This document shows, one piece after another, positions 36,256 through 46,434 of a stretch of DNA of 64,000 nt (its first letter is position 1; every line of letters starts with the position of its first letter). Location of the stretch: assembly GCF_023016065.1 (NCBI RefSeq), contig NZ_JALKAQ010000002.1, forward strand, positions 360,190-424,189. Direction: 5' to 3'. The notes under the pieces were generated by a model. The model worked only from the letters and a program-made list of their open reading frames with translations, was not told the origin of the DNA and did no database searches. The DNA is from Marinobacter sp. S0848L. Lineage in GTDB: Bacteria; Pseudomonadota; Gammaproteobacteria; Pseudomonadales; Oleiphilaceae. The position numbers were made by a program, and so were the translations under genes.

Positions 36256-37908
36256 TTACATGTTCGGATAGTTTGGTCCGCCGCTGCCTTCCGGCGTTAC
36301 CCAGGTAATGTTCTGTGAAGGATCCTTGATGTCGCAGGTCTTACAGTGAACACAGTTCTGGGCGTTGATCTGGAACTTTTTGCCGCTTCCGTCTTCTGCT
36401 TCAACCACTTCGTACACGCCGGCCGGGCAGTAACGCTGCGCAGGCTCGTCGTACTTCGGCAGGTTAACCTGAATCGGAATATCCGGATCGGTCAGCTTCA
36501 GGTGAATCGGCTGATCTTCCTCATGGTTGGTGTTCGAGATGAACACTGAGCTCAAGCGGTCGAAGGTCAACACGTTATCCGGCTTCGGATAATCGATCTT
36601 CTTGCACTCGGCGGCCGGCTTCATGGTGGCGTAATCCGGCGTGGTATCGCGGAACGTGAACGGCAGACTTCCGCGCAGAATGTTTTGCTCAACGAAGGCA
36701 ATTGCGCCGCCAACAAAGTTGCCGAACTTGTGCATGGCCGGGCCAAAGTTACGCTCGGCGTAAAGCTCTTTGTACAACCAGCTGTCTTCAAAACGCTTCG
36801 CAAAGCTGGTGATCTCTTCACCGTTCTTGCCTTCTTTCAGCGCTTCAAATACTGCTTCAGCGCCCAGCAGGCCAGACTTCATGGCCGTGTGGGAGCCTTT
36901 AATCTTGGAGCTGTTCAGAGTACCGGCGTCACAGCCCAGCAGCAGGCCACCCGGGAAGCTCATCTTAGGCAGGGCGTTGTAACCGCCTTTGGTGATGGCT
37001 CGGGCACCGTAAGCAACACGCTTACCACCTTCCAGGTACTTCTTCACCTCAGGGTGATGCTTCAGGCGCTGGAATTCTTCAAACGGGCTCAGGTGCGGGT
37101 TGCTGTATGACAGGTCAGTAATCAGACCCACATACACCTGACCACCTTCAAGGTGATACAGGAAGGAGCCACCGGTAGAGCTGGATTCGTTCAGCGGCCA
37201 GCCTGTGGTGTGAACAACCAGGCCAGGCTCGTGTTTAGCCGGGTCGATGTCCCACAGCTCTTTGATGCCGATACCGTAGTGCTGAGGGTCTTTGCCTTCG
37301 TCCAGCTTGAAATCGTTAATCAGGCGCTTGCCCAGGTGACCACGACAGCCTTCGGTGAACAGGGTGTACTTGGCGCGCAGTTCCATGCCCGGCATGTAAC
37401 CGTCTTTCTCGGAACCGTCACGGGCTACGCCCATGTCGCCAGTAATGATGCCCTTAACCTGACCGTCTTCAACGATGGTTTCTGAAGCGGCGAAACCAGG
37501 GTATACCTCTACACCCAGCTGTTCGGCTTGTTCGGCCAACCAGCGGCACAAGTTACCAAGGCTGATGATGTAATTGCCGTGGTTGTGCATGTTCTTGGGT
37601 ACAAAAGCATTCGGAATCTTGGTGGCTTTTTCCTGATCTTTCAGCAGGAAAATATCGTCACGGGTCACCGGAGTGTTCAGCGGCGCGCCTCTTTCTTTCC
37701 AGTCCGGGAAGAGTTCGTTCAGAGCGGTAGGCTCGAAAACGGTACCTGCGAGGATGTGTGCACCAACCTCGGAACCTTTCTCAACTACACAAACAGTCAG
37801 TTCTTCACCGGCTTCTTGCGCCAGTTGCATGACTCGGCAGGCTGCCGACAGTCCCGCAGGGCCGCCGCCTACGATCAGAACATCAAATTCCATTGATTCG
37901 CGTTCCAC
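36256..37908 (-). CDS. electron-transfer flavoprotein-ubiquinone oxidoreductase
   Basis: A 550-residue flavo-iron-sulfur enzyme that moves electrons from reduced ETF to ubiquinone during fatty-acid and amino-acid oxidation. The FAD loop VLIVGGGPAGLSAACRV opens the protein, GCDAGTLNSSKIKGSHTAMKSG is the second FAD contact, and the C-terminus QNCVHCKTCDIKDP carries the 4Fe-4S cysteines. It starts with GTG, with GAGGAG just upstream; an in-frame ATG at 37893 is possible. Divergent from etfBA across a PsrA-like operator. Confidence 0.96.
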   Translation of the reverse strand: MERESMEFDVLIVGGGPAGLSAACRVMQLAQEAGEELTVCVVEKGSEVGAHILAGTVFEPTALNELFPDWKERGAPLNTPVTRDDIFLLKDQEKATKIPNAFVPKNMHNHGNYIISLGNLCRWLAEQAEQLGVEVYPGFAASETIVEDGQVKGIITGDMGVARDGSEKDGYMPGMELRAKYTLFTEGCRGHLGKRLINDFKLDEGKDPQHYGIGIKELWDIDPAKHEPGLVVHTTGWPLNESSSTGGSFLYHLEGGQVYVGLITDLSYSNPHLSPFEEFQRLKHHPEVKKYLEGGKRVAYGARAITKGGYNALPKMSFPGGLLLGCDAGTLNSSKIKGSHTAMKSGLLGAEAVFEALKEGKNGEEITSFAKRFEDSWLYKELYAERNFGPAMHKFGNFVGGAIAFVEQNILRGSLPFTFRDTTPDYATMKPAAECKKIDYPKPDNVLTFDRLSSVFISNTNHEEDQPIHLKLTDPDIPIQVNLPKYDEPAQRYCPAGVYEVVEAEDGSGKKFQINAQNCVHCKTCDIKDPSQNITWVTPEGSGGPNYPNM

Positions 37909-37975
37909 GTTGGTCTCCTCATCTCATACAGCTTTAATGAATGTTATTTTCCGAAGGATAACGCATTTGACAAAT

Positions 37976-37993
37976 CAAACAAACGTTTGTTTG
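37976..37993. promoter_or_regulatory. PsrA-like operator between ETF-QO and etfBA
   Basis: CAAACAAACGTTTGTTTG is a perfect 18-bp palindrome and fits the G/CAAAC(N2-4)GTTTG/C sites bound by the fatty-acid-responsive TetR regulator PsrA of Pseudomonas. It lies 68 bp upstream of the ETF-QO start and 247 bp upstream of etfB. Apart from this, the 331-bp interval 37909-38239 shows no other feature I can support. Confidence 0.75.
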
Positions 37994-38239
37994 AAATTTG
38001 CACTTACCTTTGGCATTGTACGTATACACCGAAATAACGTGTGTTTTGAGTCGATTTTTAGTATCGTCTCATTGCCTGGCCGGGTCAACCCGGTCGATTG
38101 GCTGTGAACGCAGGCCTGGAGCGTCGGATGGGGCAATTACCCCTTCTGTTTTAACCTGCAGTATTGTCATGCTTTATGTGGCAGGCGCTCTTTTTAGTAC
38201 TGTGCATCATTAAACCCATTGTAGAAGAACGAGGAATCT

Positions 38240-38989
38240 ATGAAGGTTCTGGTCGCTGTAAAACGAGTTATCGACTACAACGTAAAGGTGCGCGTCAAGC
38301 CGGACAACACCGGTGTTGACCTCGCCAACGTCAAAATGGCAATGAACCCGTTCTGCGAAATCGCAGTTGAAGAAGCGGTTCGTTTGAAAGAAAAAGGCGT
38401 TGCCACTGAAATCGTTGTTGTATCCATTGGCCCGAAGGCCTCCCAGGAGCAAATCCGTACTGCTCTGGCACTGGGCGCTGACCGTGGTATCCACATCGAG
38501 ACTGACGAAGAAGTCCAATCCCTCGAAGCGGCCAAGCTGCTCAAAGCTGTCGTTGAGAAAGAAGAGCCGAAACTGGTTATTCTGGGTAAACAGTCCATCG
38601 ATTCCGACAACAACCAAACTGGCCAGATGCTGGCCGCTCTGACCGGTATGGGTCAGGGTACTTTCGCTTCAGAAGTGGTTGTTGATGGCGAAAAAGTTAA
38701 CGTAACCCGTGAAGTAGACGGCGGTCTGATGACTGTTGCTCTGAACTTGCCTGCGGTTGTTACCACTGACTTGCGTCTGAACGAGCCGCGCTACGCTTCT
38801 TTGCCGAACATCATGAAGGCTAAGAAGAAGCCCCTCGAGACAGTAAGTTCAGCCGATCTGGGTGTCGAAATTGCACCTCGTCTGTCCACCCTGAAGGTAG
38901 AAGCGCCTGCAGCACGTCAGGCTGGTATCAAGGTGGCTGACGTTGCTGAGCTGGTGGATAAACTGAAGAACGAAGCGAAGGTGATCTAA
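38240..38989 (+). CDS. etfB: electron-transfer flavoprotein beta subunit
   Basis: A 249-residue AMP-binding subunit of ETF, which collects electrons from acyl-CoA dehydrogenases. [20 protein letters not shown] and [19 protein letters not shown] are family segments, and [29 protein letters not shown] is the ETF-beta signature. A GAGGA site precedes the ATG. The stop is immediately followed by the etfA start, so the subunits are translated in tandem. Divergent ETF-QO completes the electron path to quinone. Confidence 0.97.
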   Translation: MKVLVAVKRVIDYNVKVRVKPDNTGVDLANVKMAMNPFCEIAVEEAVRLKEKGVATEIVVVSIGPKASQEQIRTALALGADRGIHIETDEEVQSLEAAKLLKAVVEKEEPKLVILGKQSIDSDNNQTGQMLAALTGMGQGTFASEVVVDGEKVNVTREVDGGLMTVALNLPAVVTTDLRLNEPRYASLPNIMKAKKKPLETVSSADLGVEIAPRLSTLKVEAPAARQAGIKVADVAELVDKLKNEAKVI

Positions 38990-39931
38990 ATGAGCATCCT
39001 GGTAATTGCTGAACACGACAACAGCAGCCTGAAGCAGGCTACTCTGAACGTTGTAGCGGCAGCCAAGGCCATCGGTGGCGACATCGACGTGCTGGTTGCT
39101 GGTGAAAACGTAGGTGCCGTCGCTGAAGCCGCTGCAAAAGCCGAAGGCGTAAGCAAGGTTCTGGTTGCTGACAACGCTGCCTACGGTCATTTCCTGGCTG
39201 AGAACCTGAGTGAACTGGTTGCAGAAGTAGGTAAGGGCTACAGCCACATCCTGACCTCTGCCGGCACCACTGGTAAAGACTTCATGCCTCGCGTTGCTGC
39301 GCTGCTGGACGTTGCCCAGGTTTCTGACATCATCCGTGTTGAATCTGAAGACACGTTTGTACGTCCGATTTACGCGGGTAACGCCATCGCGACTGTTAAA
39401 GCAAGCGACAGCATCAAAGTTGTTACTGTTCGTCCGACTGGTTTCGACCCGGTAGCTGCTGAAGGCGGTTCTGCTTCTGTAGAACAGCTTGATGTTGTTA
39501 AAGACGCAGGCTTGTCTTCTTTCGTAGGTGAAGAGAAAGCCGCTTCTGACCGTCCTGACCTGGCCTCTGCCGGCATCGTTATCTCCGGTGGCCGTGGCAT
39601 GCAGAACGGCGAAAACTTCAAGATGCTTGAGCAAGTTGCTGACCTGATGGGTGCTGCTGTAGGTGCTTCCCGTGCCGCGGTAGACGCCGGTTTCGTACCG
39701 AACGACATGCAGGTAGGCCAGACTGGTAAGATCGTTGCGCCTCAGCTGTACGTAGCGGTTGGTATCTCTGGTGCTATCCAGCACTTGGCAGGTATGTCTG
39801 ACTCCAAAGTGATCGTTGCGATCAACAAGGACGAAGAAGCTCCGATCTTCCAGGTTGCCGATTACGGCCTGGTAGCGGACCTGTTCGAAGCTGTTCCTCA
39901 GCTTGAAGAAGAGTTGAAGAAAGTTCTGTAA
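38990..39931 (+). CDS. etfA: electron-transfer flavoprotein alpha subunit
   Basis: A 313-residue FAD-binding partner of EtfB. The C-terminal FAD domain has [70 protein letters not shown] in a continuous block from residue 203, including the arginine and serine FAD contacts. The ATG directly follows the etfB stop codon. Ends with a strong terminator. Confidence 0.97.
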   Translation: MSILVIAEHDNSSLKQATLNVVAAAKAIGGDIDVLVAGENVGAVAEAAAKAEGVSKVLVADNAAYGHFLAENLSELVAEVGKGYSHILTSAGTTGKDFMPRVAALLDVAQVSDIIRVESEDTFVRPIYAGNAIATVKASDSIKVVTVRPTGFDPVAAEGGSASVEQLDVVKDAGLSSFVGEEKAASDRPDLASAGIVISGGRGMQNGENFKMLEQVADLMGAAVGASRAAVDAGFVPNDMQVGQTGKIVAPQLYVAVGISGAIQHLAGMSDSKVIVAINKDEEAPIFQVADYGLVADLFEAVPQLEEELKKVL

Positions 39932-39947
39932 CTTTCTGATCTCTCAG

Positions 39948-39973
39948 AAAAAGGCACCTTAGGGTGCCTTTTT
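39948..39973. terminator. intrinsic terminator of etfBA
   Basis: An 11-bp stem (39948-39958 and 39963-39973) with tetraloop and long T-run. The stop codon of the convergent gene at 39959 lies inside the loop, so the two transcripts share this hairpin. Confidence 0.92.
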
Positions 39974-40414
39974 TGTTTTGGAGATAATGCGCTTCTCGGC
40001 TTTACCGATGAATAGGCTGTCGGCCAGTATGTGCACCGCTCGATTGGTGGTTCTCACCACCTGATACACCTGCTCGCTTTTTTCGTGATGGGTTTTCTTG
40101 ACCTTACGGGCGGTGTTTTTAAATTCTTCATCTTTTGCGAACCGGTCAATCAAACCAAAGGTGGTATTGGCGATGACCTTGTGTACTTTCTCAACGGCGG
40201 TTGTACCACCGGATACCGTGTCTTCCATCAGCTTGGCACGATTTCGCACCTCAAGCAGCTCCATTCTTTTTTGCTGAATACGGCTGTGAGTCTGTAGCCG
40301 GCTAGCGTTCAGAATGCGTAGTTTTTTACGAGATTCGGCGGACTGCTTGAAACCTGCAGCCAGCAGGCATCCGCTCACCGTTAAACCCACACCGGTGGCT
40401 ATCAATGTCATCAT
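39959..40414 (-). CDS. unknown protein with one N-terminal membrane segment
   Basis: A 151-residue protein with a single hydrophobic helix (MMTLIATGVGLTVSGCLLAAGF) followed by a highly basic, helical region; IQQKRMELLEVRNRAKLMED is likely coiled coil. I do not recognise the family. It follows a second small membrane-anchored protein 11 bp upstream on the same strand, so the two may work together. The stop lies inside the etfA terminator. Confidence 0.75.
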   Translation of the reverse strand: MMTLIATGVGLTVSGCLLAAGFKQSAESRKKLRILNASRLQTHSRIQQKRMELLEVRNRAKLMEDTVSGGTTAVEKVHKVIANTTFGLIDRFAKDEEFKNTARKVKKTHHEKSEQVYQVVRTTNRAVHILADSLFIGKAEKRIISKTKKAP

Positions 40415-40425
40415 ATTGGTTTGCC

Positions 40426-40755
40426 TCAGCGGTATTCAATCTGCATATCAACATCAATTTCCCGCGCTTCCAGTTCGCTCGTTAACTCCTTGAGAACTTC
40501 CTGATACACCATTTTGGTTGCCATGGTCGGTAAGCGGTCCCCGATCAGGCGACCGGCTCTTGATTCCCGTTTGGCCAGGCCGATCGGGTCGGTTACTTTC
40601 AGAACAATCGCCAGTTCCGGGTCGGGTTGCTGTTCCGGAATATCTTCACGTTCAAGCATTTGATCAATCATCTTGCGTTGCTCCCGCAGTTGCCAGAGTA
40701 AAAGGCCACTCAGGGCCGCAAGAACGAAACTCGTTATAACCAGGAATACAGTCAC
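40426..40755 (-). CDS. unknown membrane-anchored protein
   Basis: A 109-residue protein: one hydrophobic helix at residues 3-23 (FLVITSFVLAALSGLLLWQL), then a soluble domain rich in charged residues, containing VLKVTDPIGLAKRESRAGRLIGD. No family recognised. It is the first gene of a two-gene unit with the 39959-40414 gene. Confidence 0.75.
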   Translation of the reverse strand: MTVFLVITSFVLAALSGLLLWQLREQRKMIDQMLEREDIPEQQPDPELAIVLKVTDPIGLAKRESRAGRLIGDRLPTMATKMVYQEVLKELTSELEAREIDVDMQIEYR

Positions 40756-40922
40756 GTATGTCCTCCGGGGTATTTGCTAAGGTAGTACCAGTTTGAACCT
40801 GCTTGGCGGTTAAACGATTGGCCGGAAGGACGCAGTTTTCATGAAAAGATGAAAGTAACACGCACGATTAAACCTGTTACCATCGTTTCCATCATAAAAT
40901 TCAATAAAGACAAGGGCACACA

Positions 40923-42161
40923 ATGACAACCACACCAGCAAATTACGATCTGATTGTATTTGGCGCCACCAGTTTCGTAGGCCAGATACTCACCAATTAC
41001 CTTGCCAAGAATTACGGCGTAGGCGGTGATGTGAAGTGGGCCATTGCCGGTCGCTCTGAAGGCAAACTGAATGATCTGAAAGCTACGCTGGGCTCAGGCT
41101 CCGCGGATTTGCCTGTCCTGATTGCCGATGCCAGCGACGAAACCGCTTTGATTGCCCTGTGCGAGCAAACCAAAGTGGTGATTTCAACGGTTGGTCCCTA
41201 CGCTTTGTACGGTGAGCCGCTGATCAAAGCCTGTGTAACCACCGGCACCGATTATTGCGATCTGACTGGTGAGGTTCAGTGGATTAGCCGGATGATCAAA
41301 CGTTACGAAGATCAGGCGAAGGAAAGCGGTGCGCGTATCGTGCATTGCTGTGGTTTCGATTCGATTCCATCTGATATGGGCGTTTGGTTCCTGCAGCAGA
41401 AGGCTGAGGAGGCATTTGGTCAGCCGTGTCAGGATGTTCGTATGCGCGTTAAAGTGGCCAAAGGGGGCCTATCCGGCGGCACGGTTGCATCCATGATAAA
41501 CATCGCGAAGGAAGTGGGCGCCAACCCGGCGCTGCGGAAAGAACTCGCGAACCCGTTTTCGATCTGTCCGCCAGAGCACCGCTCGAAGACAAGACAGCCC
41601 AGCCTGAAATCCGCTGAATACGACAAAGATTTCGGCGTTTGGCTGGCGCCGTTTGTTATGGGGGCCATTAACACCCGCGTGGTTCATCGCTCGAATGCAG
41701 TGCAGGGCGCTCGTTACGGAAAAGAATTCACCTACGATGAAGCCATCATGACAGGGAAGGGTACCAAGGGCCGTCTGACAGCTTATGGTGTTGTGGCCGC
41801 GCTGGGTGCATTTTTCACGGCATCTGCGATCAAACCAACCCGTTGGCTGGTGGAAAAACTGGTTCCTCAGCCAGGCGAAGGCCCGACTCCGGAAGCACAG
41901 GAAGCCGGCTTCTACGATATTCGCTTCATCGGCCGTACCCAAGATGGCAAAACCATGATCACCAAGGTGACGGGCGACCGGGATCCGGGCTACGGCTCAA
42001 CAGGAAAAATGCTGGGCGAAGCCGGTTTATGTCTGGCTTTGGATATTAAGGAAGAGTTGCCCGGCGGTTTCTGGACACCATCTTCAGCAATGAGCGACAA
42101 ACTCCACACTCGCCTGACCAGCAATGCTGGCCTGACGTTTGAGTTGCTGGAAACCCGCTAA
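40923..42161 (+). CDS. saccharopine dehydrogenase-like / trans-acting enoyl reductase family protein
   Basis: A 412-residue Rossmann-fold protein. LIVFGATSFVGQILTNYLAKN is the nucleotide loop, VVISTVGPYALYGEPLIKAC and TGTDYCDLTGEVQWI are the family's next blocks, and HCCGFDSIPSDMGVW is the hallmark of the enoyl-reductase branch known from mycobacterial phenolic lipids and of eukaryotic saccharopine dehydrogenase-like oxidoreductase. It probably reduces a lipid or polyketide intermediate; substrate unknown. Confidence 0.9.
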   Translation: MTTTPANYDLIVFGATSFVGQILTNYLAKNYGVGGDVKWAIAGRSEGKLNDLKATLGSGSADLPVLIADASDETALIALCEQTKVVISTVGPYALYGEPLIKACVTTGTDYCDLTGEVQWISRMIKRYEDQAKESGARIVHCCGFDSIPSDMGVWFLQQKAEEAFGQPCQDVRMRVKVAKGGLSGGTVASMINIAKEVGANPALRKELANPFSICPPEHRSKTRQPSLKSAEYDKDFGVWLAPFVMGAINTRVVHRSNAVQGARYGKEFTYDEAIMTGKGTKGRLTAYGVVAALGAFFTASAIKPTRWLVEKLVPQPGEGPTPEAQEAGFYDIRFIGRTQDGKTMITKVTGDRDPGYGSTGKMLGEAGLCLALDIKEELPGGFWTPSSAMSDKLHTRLTSNAGLTFELLETR

Positions 42162-42164
42162 GCG

Positions 42165-43766
42165 CTAATTCAAGTGCAGTACGTGGTCGGAAGGAAGCAG
42201 TGCTTCCGGCCCGTGCCCCAGGCTGATGACTGTGCGGCCTTCAAGCCAGCGGTCAATCAGCGGGGCTATACGTTCGCGTGTATCGGTATCAACGCCGGTA
42301 AACGGCTCATCCAGAATCATCAGCGGTGCACCGGATAGCAGTACCCGCGCTAGCACCAAACGGCGAGCCTCACCGCCGGATAACCGGTTTCCACTGCTTC
42401 CGAGCCAGGTGTTCAAGCCTTCGTCTTCTCGTGTAAACCGTTCCGCCAGTTCAACCAGTTCTAATACCCGCCACAACTCCGCGTCTGTTGCTTTGGCATT
42501 GCCCAACCGCAGATTTGCTTTTACGGTGTCTTCAAACAGCACAGTGCTTTGCGTCAGATAGGCGCACGCCGGGCGTTGGAGTGTCCCTGCCAGCGCGGGA
42601 ATGACTCCTGCAAGCGTATCGGCCAGCGAAGATTTACCGCTGCCAGATGCGCCGACAATACCAAGCCGTTCACCCGCCTTTATGGTCAGCGAAAAATGCG
42701 TCATTACCGGCGCGGTGCCGGGATGGCCAATGGTCAGGTCAGTCGCCGTCAGCGCCGTGCTGGTGATTGAAATCGCCGGTGCAACAGCGGACGGCTCAAC
42801 CTCTTCATTCAGGCGCTTGGCAGCTGCCACGGTTGCTCCCAGTTTGCCAAAGGCATCCGGGAGCATGGCAAATACTTCGTTGAGCCCTAACAGCACGATT
42901 GGCAGCATAACCAGCACCGGGCCAGAGACAGATCCGCTTTCAAATAGAGCAAACCCGGCCCAGAGGACCAACAGGGCGGAGAGGTTGATCAATAGTTGAG
43001 TTATTGCCAAATGCCAGCCGGTTCGGGTTTCGATCACCGCCTGATCTTTGTCGAGTGCGAGTGATTGCCGCTTTAAAAGCGCCGCGTGTTTTCCGATTCG
43101 CCCTGCGGCGGTCAGCTCCGAAAAGCCTTCCAGATGCTCAATGACTTCGCCACGCAAGTGTTCCTGGCGCCCGCTCAACTCGCCCGAAAGCGTTCGGGTT
43201 CTGAGATACAAAAGCCAGCTTGCAATAACAAACGCTCCAGTTAGTAAAACCAGTACCGTTAAAGCAATGGTAAGGTTCAGCAGTAACCACAGCAGCAAAA
43301 CTACCAGCAAGGCAACCAACGCGGCCAAACAGGCTGGAGCCACAAGGCGAAGGTATAGAGTATCCAGTGCATCAACATCGGCCGTAAGCCGAGAAAGCCA
43401 GTGAGCGCCTTTCTGCCGGCCCCTGTCACGATGGCCAGCTTGTGCCATTTGATCGAATAACGCTACGCGGATATCGGTTAAAAGCTGGAGCACCGTGTTG
43501 TGGTTATACAAGCGCTCCAGGTAGCGGGCTACCGTGCGTGACACAGCGAAAAACCGGATGCCGCCTCCGGGTACGTACAGGTTGATATACGCTTGAACAC
43601 CCGCTGCAAACAACAAGCCCACCAACGCAGTTTCGGTTAAAAACCAGCCGGACAACGCGAGCAGGGCAATGCCCGAAATCAACGTGGCCAACAGCAAGAG
43701 TGCCCCTATGGCCAAACGGCCACGACGTTGCAATATCAGATTGAGCCACGGGCGAAGATCACGCAT
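42165..43766 (-). CDS. cydC: CydC subunit of the thiol exporter
   Basis: A 533-residue ABC exporter half: six-helix membrane domain to about residue 320, then an ATPase with Walker A GASGSGKSS, signature LSGGE and Walker B MILDEPFTGVD. CydDC exports cysteine and glutathione and is required to assemble cytochrome bd. It overlaps cydD by 8 bp and is the last gene of the cydABDC operon. Confidence 0.92.
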   Translation of the reverse strand: MRDLRPWLNLILQRRGRLAIGALLLLATLISGIALLALSGWFLTETALVGLLFAAGVQAYINLYVPGGGIRFFAVSRTVARYLERLYNHNTVLQLLTDIRVALFDQMAQAGHRDRGRQKGAHWLSRLTADVDALDTLYLRLVAPACLAALVALLVVLLLWLLLNLTIALTVLVLLTGAFVIASWLLYLRTRTLSGELSGRQEHLRGEVIEHLEGFSELTAAGRIGKHAALLKRQSLALDKDQAVIETRTGWHLAITQLLINLSALLVLWAGFALFESGSVSGPVLVMLPIVLLGLNEVFAMLPDAFGKLGATVAAAKRLNEEVEPSAVAPAISITSTALTATDLTIGHPGTAPVMTHFSLTIKAGERLGIVGASGSGKSSLADTLAGVIPALAGTLQRPACAYLTQSTVLFEDTVKANLRLGNAKATDAELWRVLELVELAERFTREDEGLNTWLGSSGNRLSGGEARRLVLARVLLSGAPLMILDEPFTGVDTDTRERIAPLIDRWLEGRTVISLGHGPEALLPSDHVLHLN

Positions 43767-45432
43767 CTTTCACCTCGCCGTCGTGAACGATCAGCAGTCG
43801 ATCGGCCAGCGTCATCAGGGCTTGGTGGTGGGTGGACAAAATCAGGGTTTTTCCCGCTTCAGACAGTTTGTGCAGAGCTTCCAATACATGAATTTCACTG
43901 GTGGCGTCTAAACCCGCGGTCGGTTCGTCCAGAATCACTAAATCGTAATCGGCGAGAAAAATTCGAGCCAAGCTCAAGCGCCGGGCCTGGCCACCGGATA
44001 GCCCCTGACCGTCTTCGCCAATCATGCTGTAGATGCCGTGTTCCCGATGTTCAACCAGATCAGCCAAACCGACCTGATGAAGGGCTTTTTCAATGGCAAT
44101 GTCTGAGGCTTCCGGGCTGGTCATGCGCAAGTTGTCGGCCCAGCTTCCTTGAATCCAGAACCCTTTTTGGCCTAGCCACCCGAACGGTTGTTCACCGCAG
44201 GGCTTACCAAATATCGAGATAGAGCCTGAAACGGGTTGTAGGAATCCCGCCAGCATGTGCAACAGGGTCGACTTACCACCGCCGGAAGGGCCGGTCAGCA
44301 CAATGGTTTCGCCTTTTCTAAAGGTAAGCGTCACGTTTCTGATCACTTCGGGACCGGTGTCGTAGCACAAAGACACTCGATGAAAATCAATCACCGCCGC
44401 GTCTGATGAACCCGGTAACCCCGTGGCTTTTACTGGCGAAGTTGGTTGGTCAAGGCGCGCCATAATCTCAGCACTGGCGCCTAGAGCCGCTGCTCGATCA
44501 TGGTAATGCTGGGACAGCGTACGTAGGGGCTGAAAGAATTCCGGAGCCAACAGTAAAATCAACAGGCCCGAAAACAACGTAAGCTCAGAACTTGGCCCGA
44601 ACGAGATGTAGCCCAGAAGCCCAAAACCGATGTAGATCGCAATCACCGCAATCGCCACGGAGGCAAAAAACTCCAGCACCGCGGAGGAAAGGAAGGCGAT
44701 TTTAAGAGTTTTCAGTGTGATCAGGCGAAACTGGTCTGAACGCTGGTGCAGCGCATCACTGGCTTGGGCTGTTTGGCCAAATAATTGAAGGGTGGTTAGC
44801 CCTCGTACCTTGTCCAGAAATTGCCCTGAAAGCCGGCTCACGGTTTCGAAGTGCTGCTGGTTTACCTTTTCGGCACCCATACCCACCAATGCCATGAACA
44901 AAGGAATCAAGGGCGCAGATAACACCAGAAAGATACCGGCCAGCCAGTCCAGCCAGAACACCACCGCCAAGATCATTAGCGGCACAAACACAGACAACAT
45001 CATTTGCGGTAGAAATCGGGCGAAGTAACCGTGCAGGGCTTCAACGTGATCCAGCCATTCCCGGGTAAGCGACGCGGCAGAAGTATCGGAGAGTGCTACG
45101 GGCCCGAGTGACTGCCATTTGCGATGCAATTGGCGGCGAACATCCCTGCGCACTTCTTCACTGCAGCGCGAGGCGAAGCGGGTTTGCAAGCCTTGGCCAA
45201 GAGCGCGCAGCACCAATACGGTCACCAACGCCAAGAATGCCGGGGTAAGATCGGCTAGGGGGTGTTGCTCAATAACGCCCTGATGTACCAGCCAGGCCAG
45301 CAAAGCCATCTGAGCGATGGTTGCCAGCCCAACCCCTACACCAGCCAGTACCGTGGCCCGTATCCAGCGTTGACTGCTCTTGGTTAACCCAGATAGCCAA
45401 CGCCGGACACGGGCCGGGTCCGACGGTTCCAC
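43759..45432 (-). CDS. cydD: CydD subunit of the thiol exporter
   Basis: A 557-residue ABC exporter half with a membrane domain (helices around AGVGVGLATIAQMALLAWLV and FVPLMILAVVFWLDWLAGIFLVL) and ATPase with Walker A GPSGGGKST, signature LSGGQ, Walker B VILDEPTAGLD and H-loop STHH. Partner of CydC. Starts where cydB stops, with no room for a cydX gene between them. Confidence 0.93.
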   Translation of the reverse strand: MEPSDPARVRRWLSGLTKSSQRWIRATVLAGVGVGLATIAQMALLAWLVHQGVIEQHPLADLTPAFLALVTVLVLRALGQGLQTRFASRCSEEVRRDVRRQLHRKWQSLGPVALSDTSAASLTREWLDHVEALHGYFARFLPQMMLSVFVPLMILAVVFWLDWLAGIFLVLSAPLIPLFMALVGMGAEKVNQQHFETVSRLSGQFLDKVRGLTTLQLFGQTAQASDALHQRSDQFRLITLKTLKIAFLSSAVLEFFASVAIAVIAIYIGFGLLGYISFGPSSELTLFSGLLILLLAPEFFQPLRTLSQHYHDRAAALGASAEIMARLDQPTSPVKATGLPGSSDAAVIDFHRVSLCYDTGPEVIRNVTLTFRKGETIVLTGPSGGGKSTLLHMLAGFLQPVSGSISIFGKPCGEQPFGWLGQKGFWIQGSWADNLRMTSPEASDIAIEKALHQVGLADLVEHREHGIYSMIGEDGQGLSGGQARRLSLARIFLADYDLVILDEPTAGLDATSEIHVLEALHKLSEAGKTLILSTHHQALMTLADRLLIVHDGEVKDA

Positions 45433-46434
45433 TTAATGATACCCCTCTCCGGCGCGCACCTTGCCGCGGAACACCCAATAGGTCCAGGCGGTGTAAACCA
45501 GAATGATGGGAATCACGAACAGCAAGCCCAACAGCAAGAACAGTTGAGCTTCCGGAGCCGAGGCGGCGTCCCAAAGGGTGTAGTTGGGTGGCACCACGTA
45601 AGGCCAACGGCTAACAATCAAACCGAGGTAAGTGGTGATAAACAGCCCCATGGTGGCGACAAACGGCATACCCTCGAACCGATTGCGAACCGAACGCCAG
45701 ATCTGGAACGCAAACAGCAACGTGATGGCTGGCAGAATCCAGATAATGCCGAGGTTCGAGAACCAGCGCTCCCATACCATGTGATCAACGAAGGGAGTCC
45801 AAACACTGATAATGCCGAACACCACCAGAACGGTGATCAAAAGCGGGGTGGTAATGCGGTAAGCCCAGTCTTGCAAGCGGCCTTCGGTTTTCAGAATTAA
45901 CCAGGTGGAGCCTAGCAAGGCATAGCCGGCCAATGTGCCCAAACCGGTTAACACGGTAAAGGGCGTTAACCAATCCAGTGCACCGCCAACGTACACGCCA
46001 TCCACAGTGTTGAAACCCTGAATGTACGCGCCAACCACCGCACCTTGCGCGAAGGTCGCAACGGTTGAGCCACCCGCGAACGACCAGTTCCATAGGTAGC
46101 GAGAGCTGCGCGCTTTGAATCGGAATTCAAAAGCCACTCCACGGAAAATCAAACCGGCCAGCATCAAAAACACACCAATGTACATGGCGGGCAGAATGAT
46201 GCTGTACACCATTGGAAACGCAGCCAGCAAACCGGCCCCGCCCAACACTAACCAGGTTTCGTTACCGTCCCAGACCGGCGCCACCGAATTCATCATGGTG
46301 TCCCGATCTTCTTCCGAAGGTGCAAAGGGGAACAGAATGCCGATCCCCAGATCAAAGCCGTCCATCAGGACGTACATGATGATTCCAAAACCGATGATAA
46401 ATGCCCAGATGAGGGCTAAATCGAACACTTCCAT
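45433..46434 (-). CDS. cydB: cytochrome bd oxidase subunit II
   Basis: A 333-residue integral membrane protein with eight to nine helices. IWAFIIGFGIIMYVLMDGFDLGIGIL with GFDLG and VAPVWDGNETWLVLGGAGLLAAFP with WDGNETWL are the CydB/CioB hallmarks. It forms the terminal quinol oxidase with CydA. It is linked to cydA through a TAATG overlap. Confidence 0.96.
   Translation of the reverse strand: MEVFDLALIWAFIIGFGIIMYVLMDGFDLGIGILFPFAPSEEDRDTMMNSVAPVWDGNETWLVLGGAGLLAAFPMVYSIILPAMYIGVFLMLAGLIFRGVAFEFRFKARSSRYLWNWSFAGGSTVATFAQGAVVGAYIQGFNTVDGVYVGGALDWLTPFTVLTGLGTLAGYALLGSTWLILKTEGRLQDWAYRITTPLLITVLVVFGIISVWTPFVDHMVWERWFSNLGIIWILPAITLLFAFQIWRSVRNRFEGMPFVATMGLFITTYLGLIVSRWPYVVPPNYTLWDAASAPEAQLFLLLGLLFVIPIILVYTAWTYWVFRGKVRAGEGYH

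Noticed and set aside
45430..45436. A cydX-like small gene between cydB and cydD
   Set aside because: The two genes abut without a gap.
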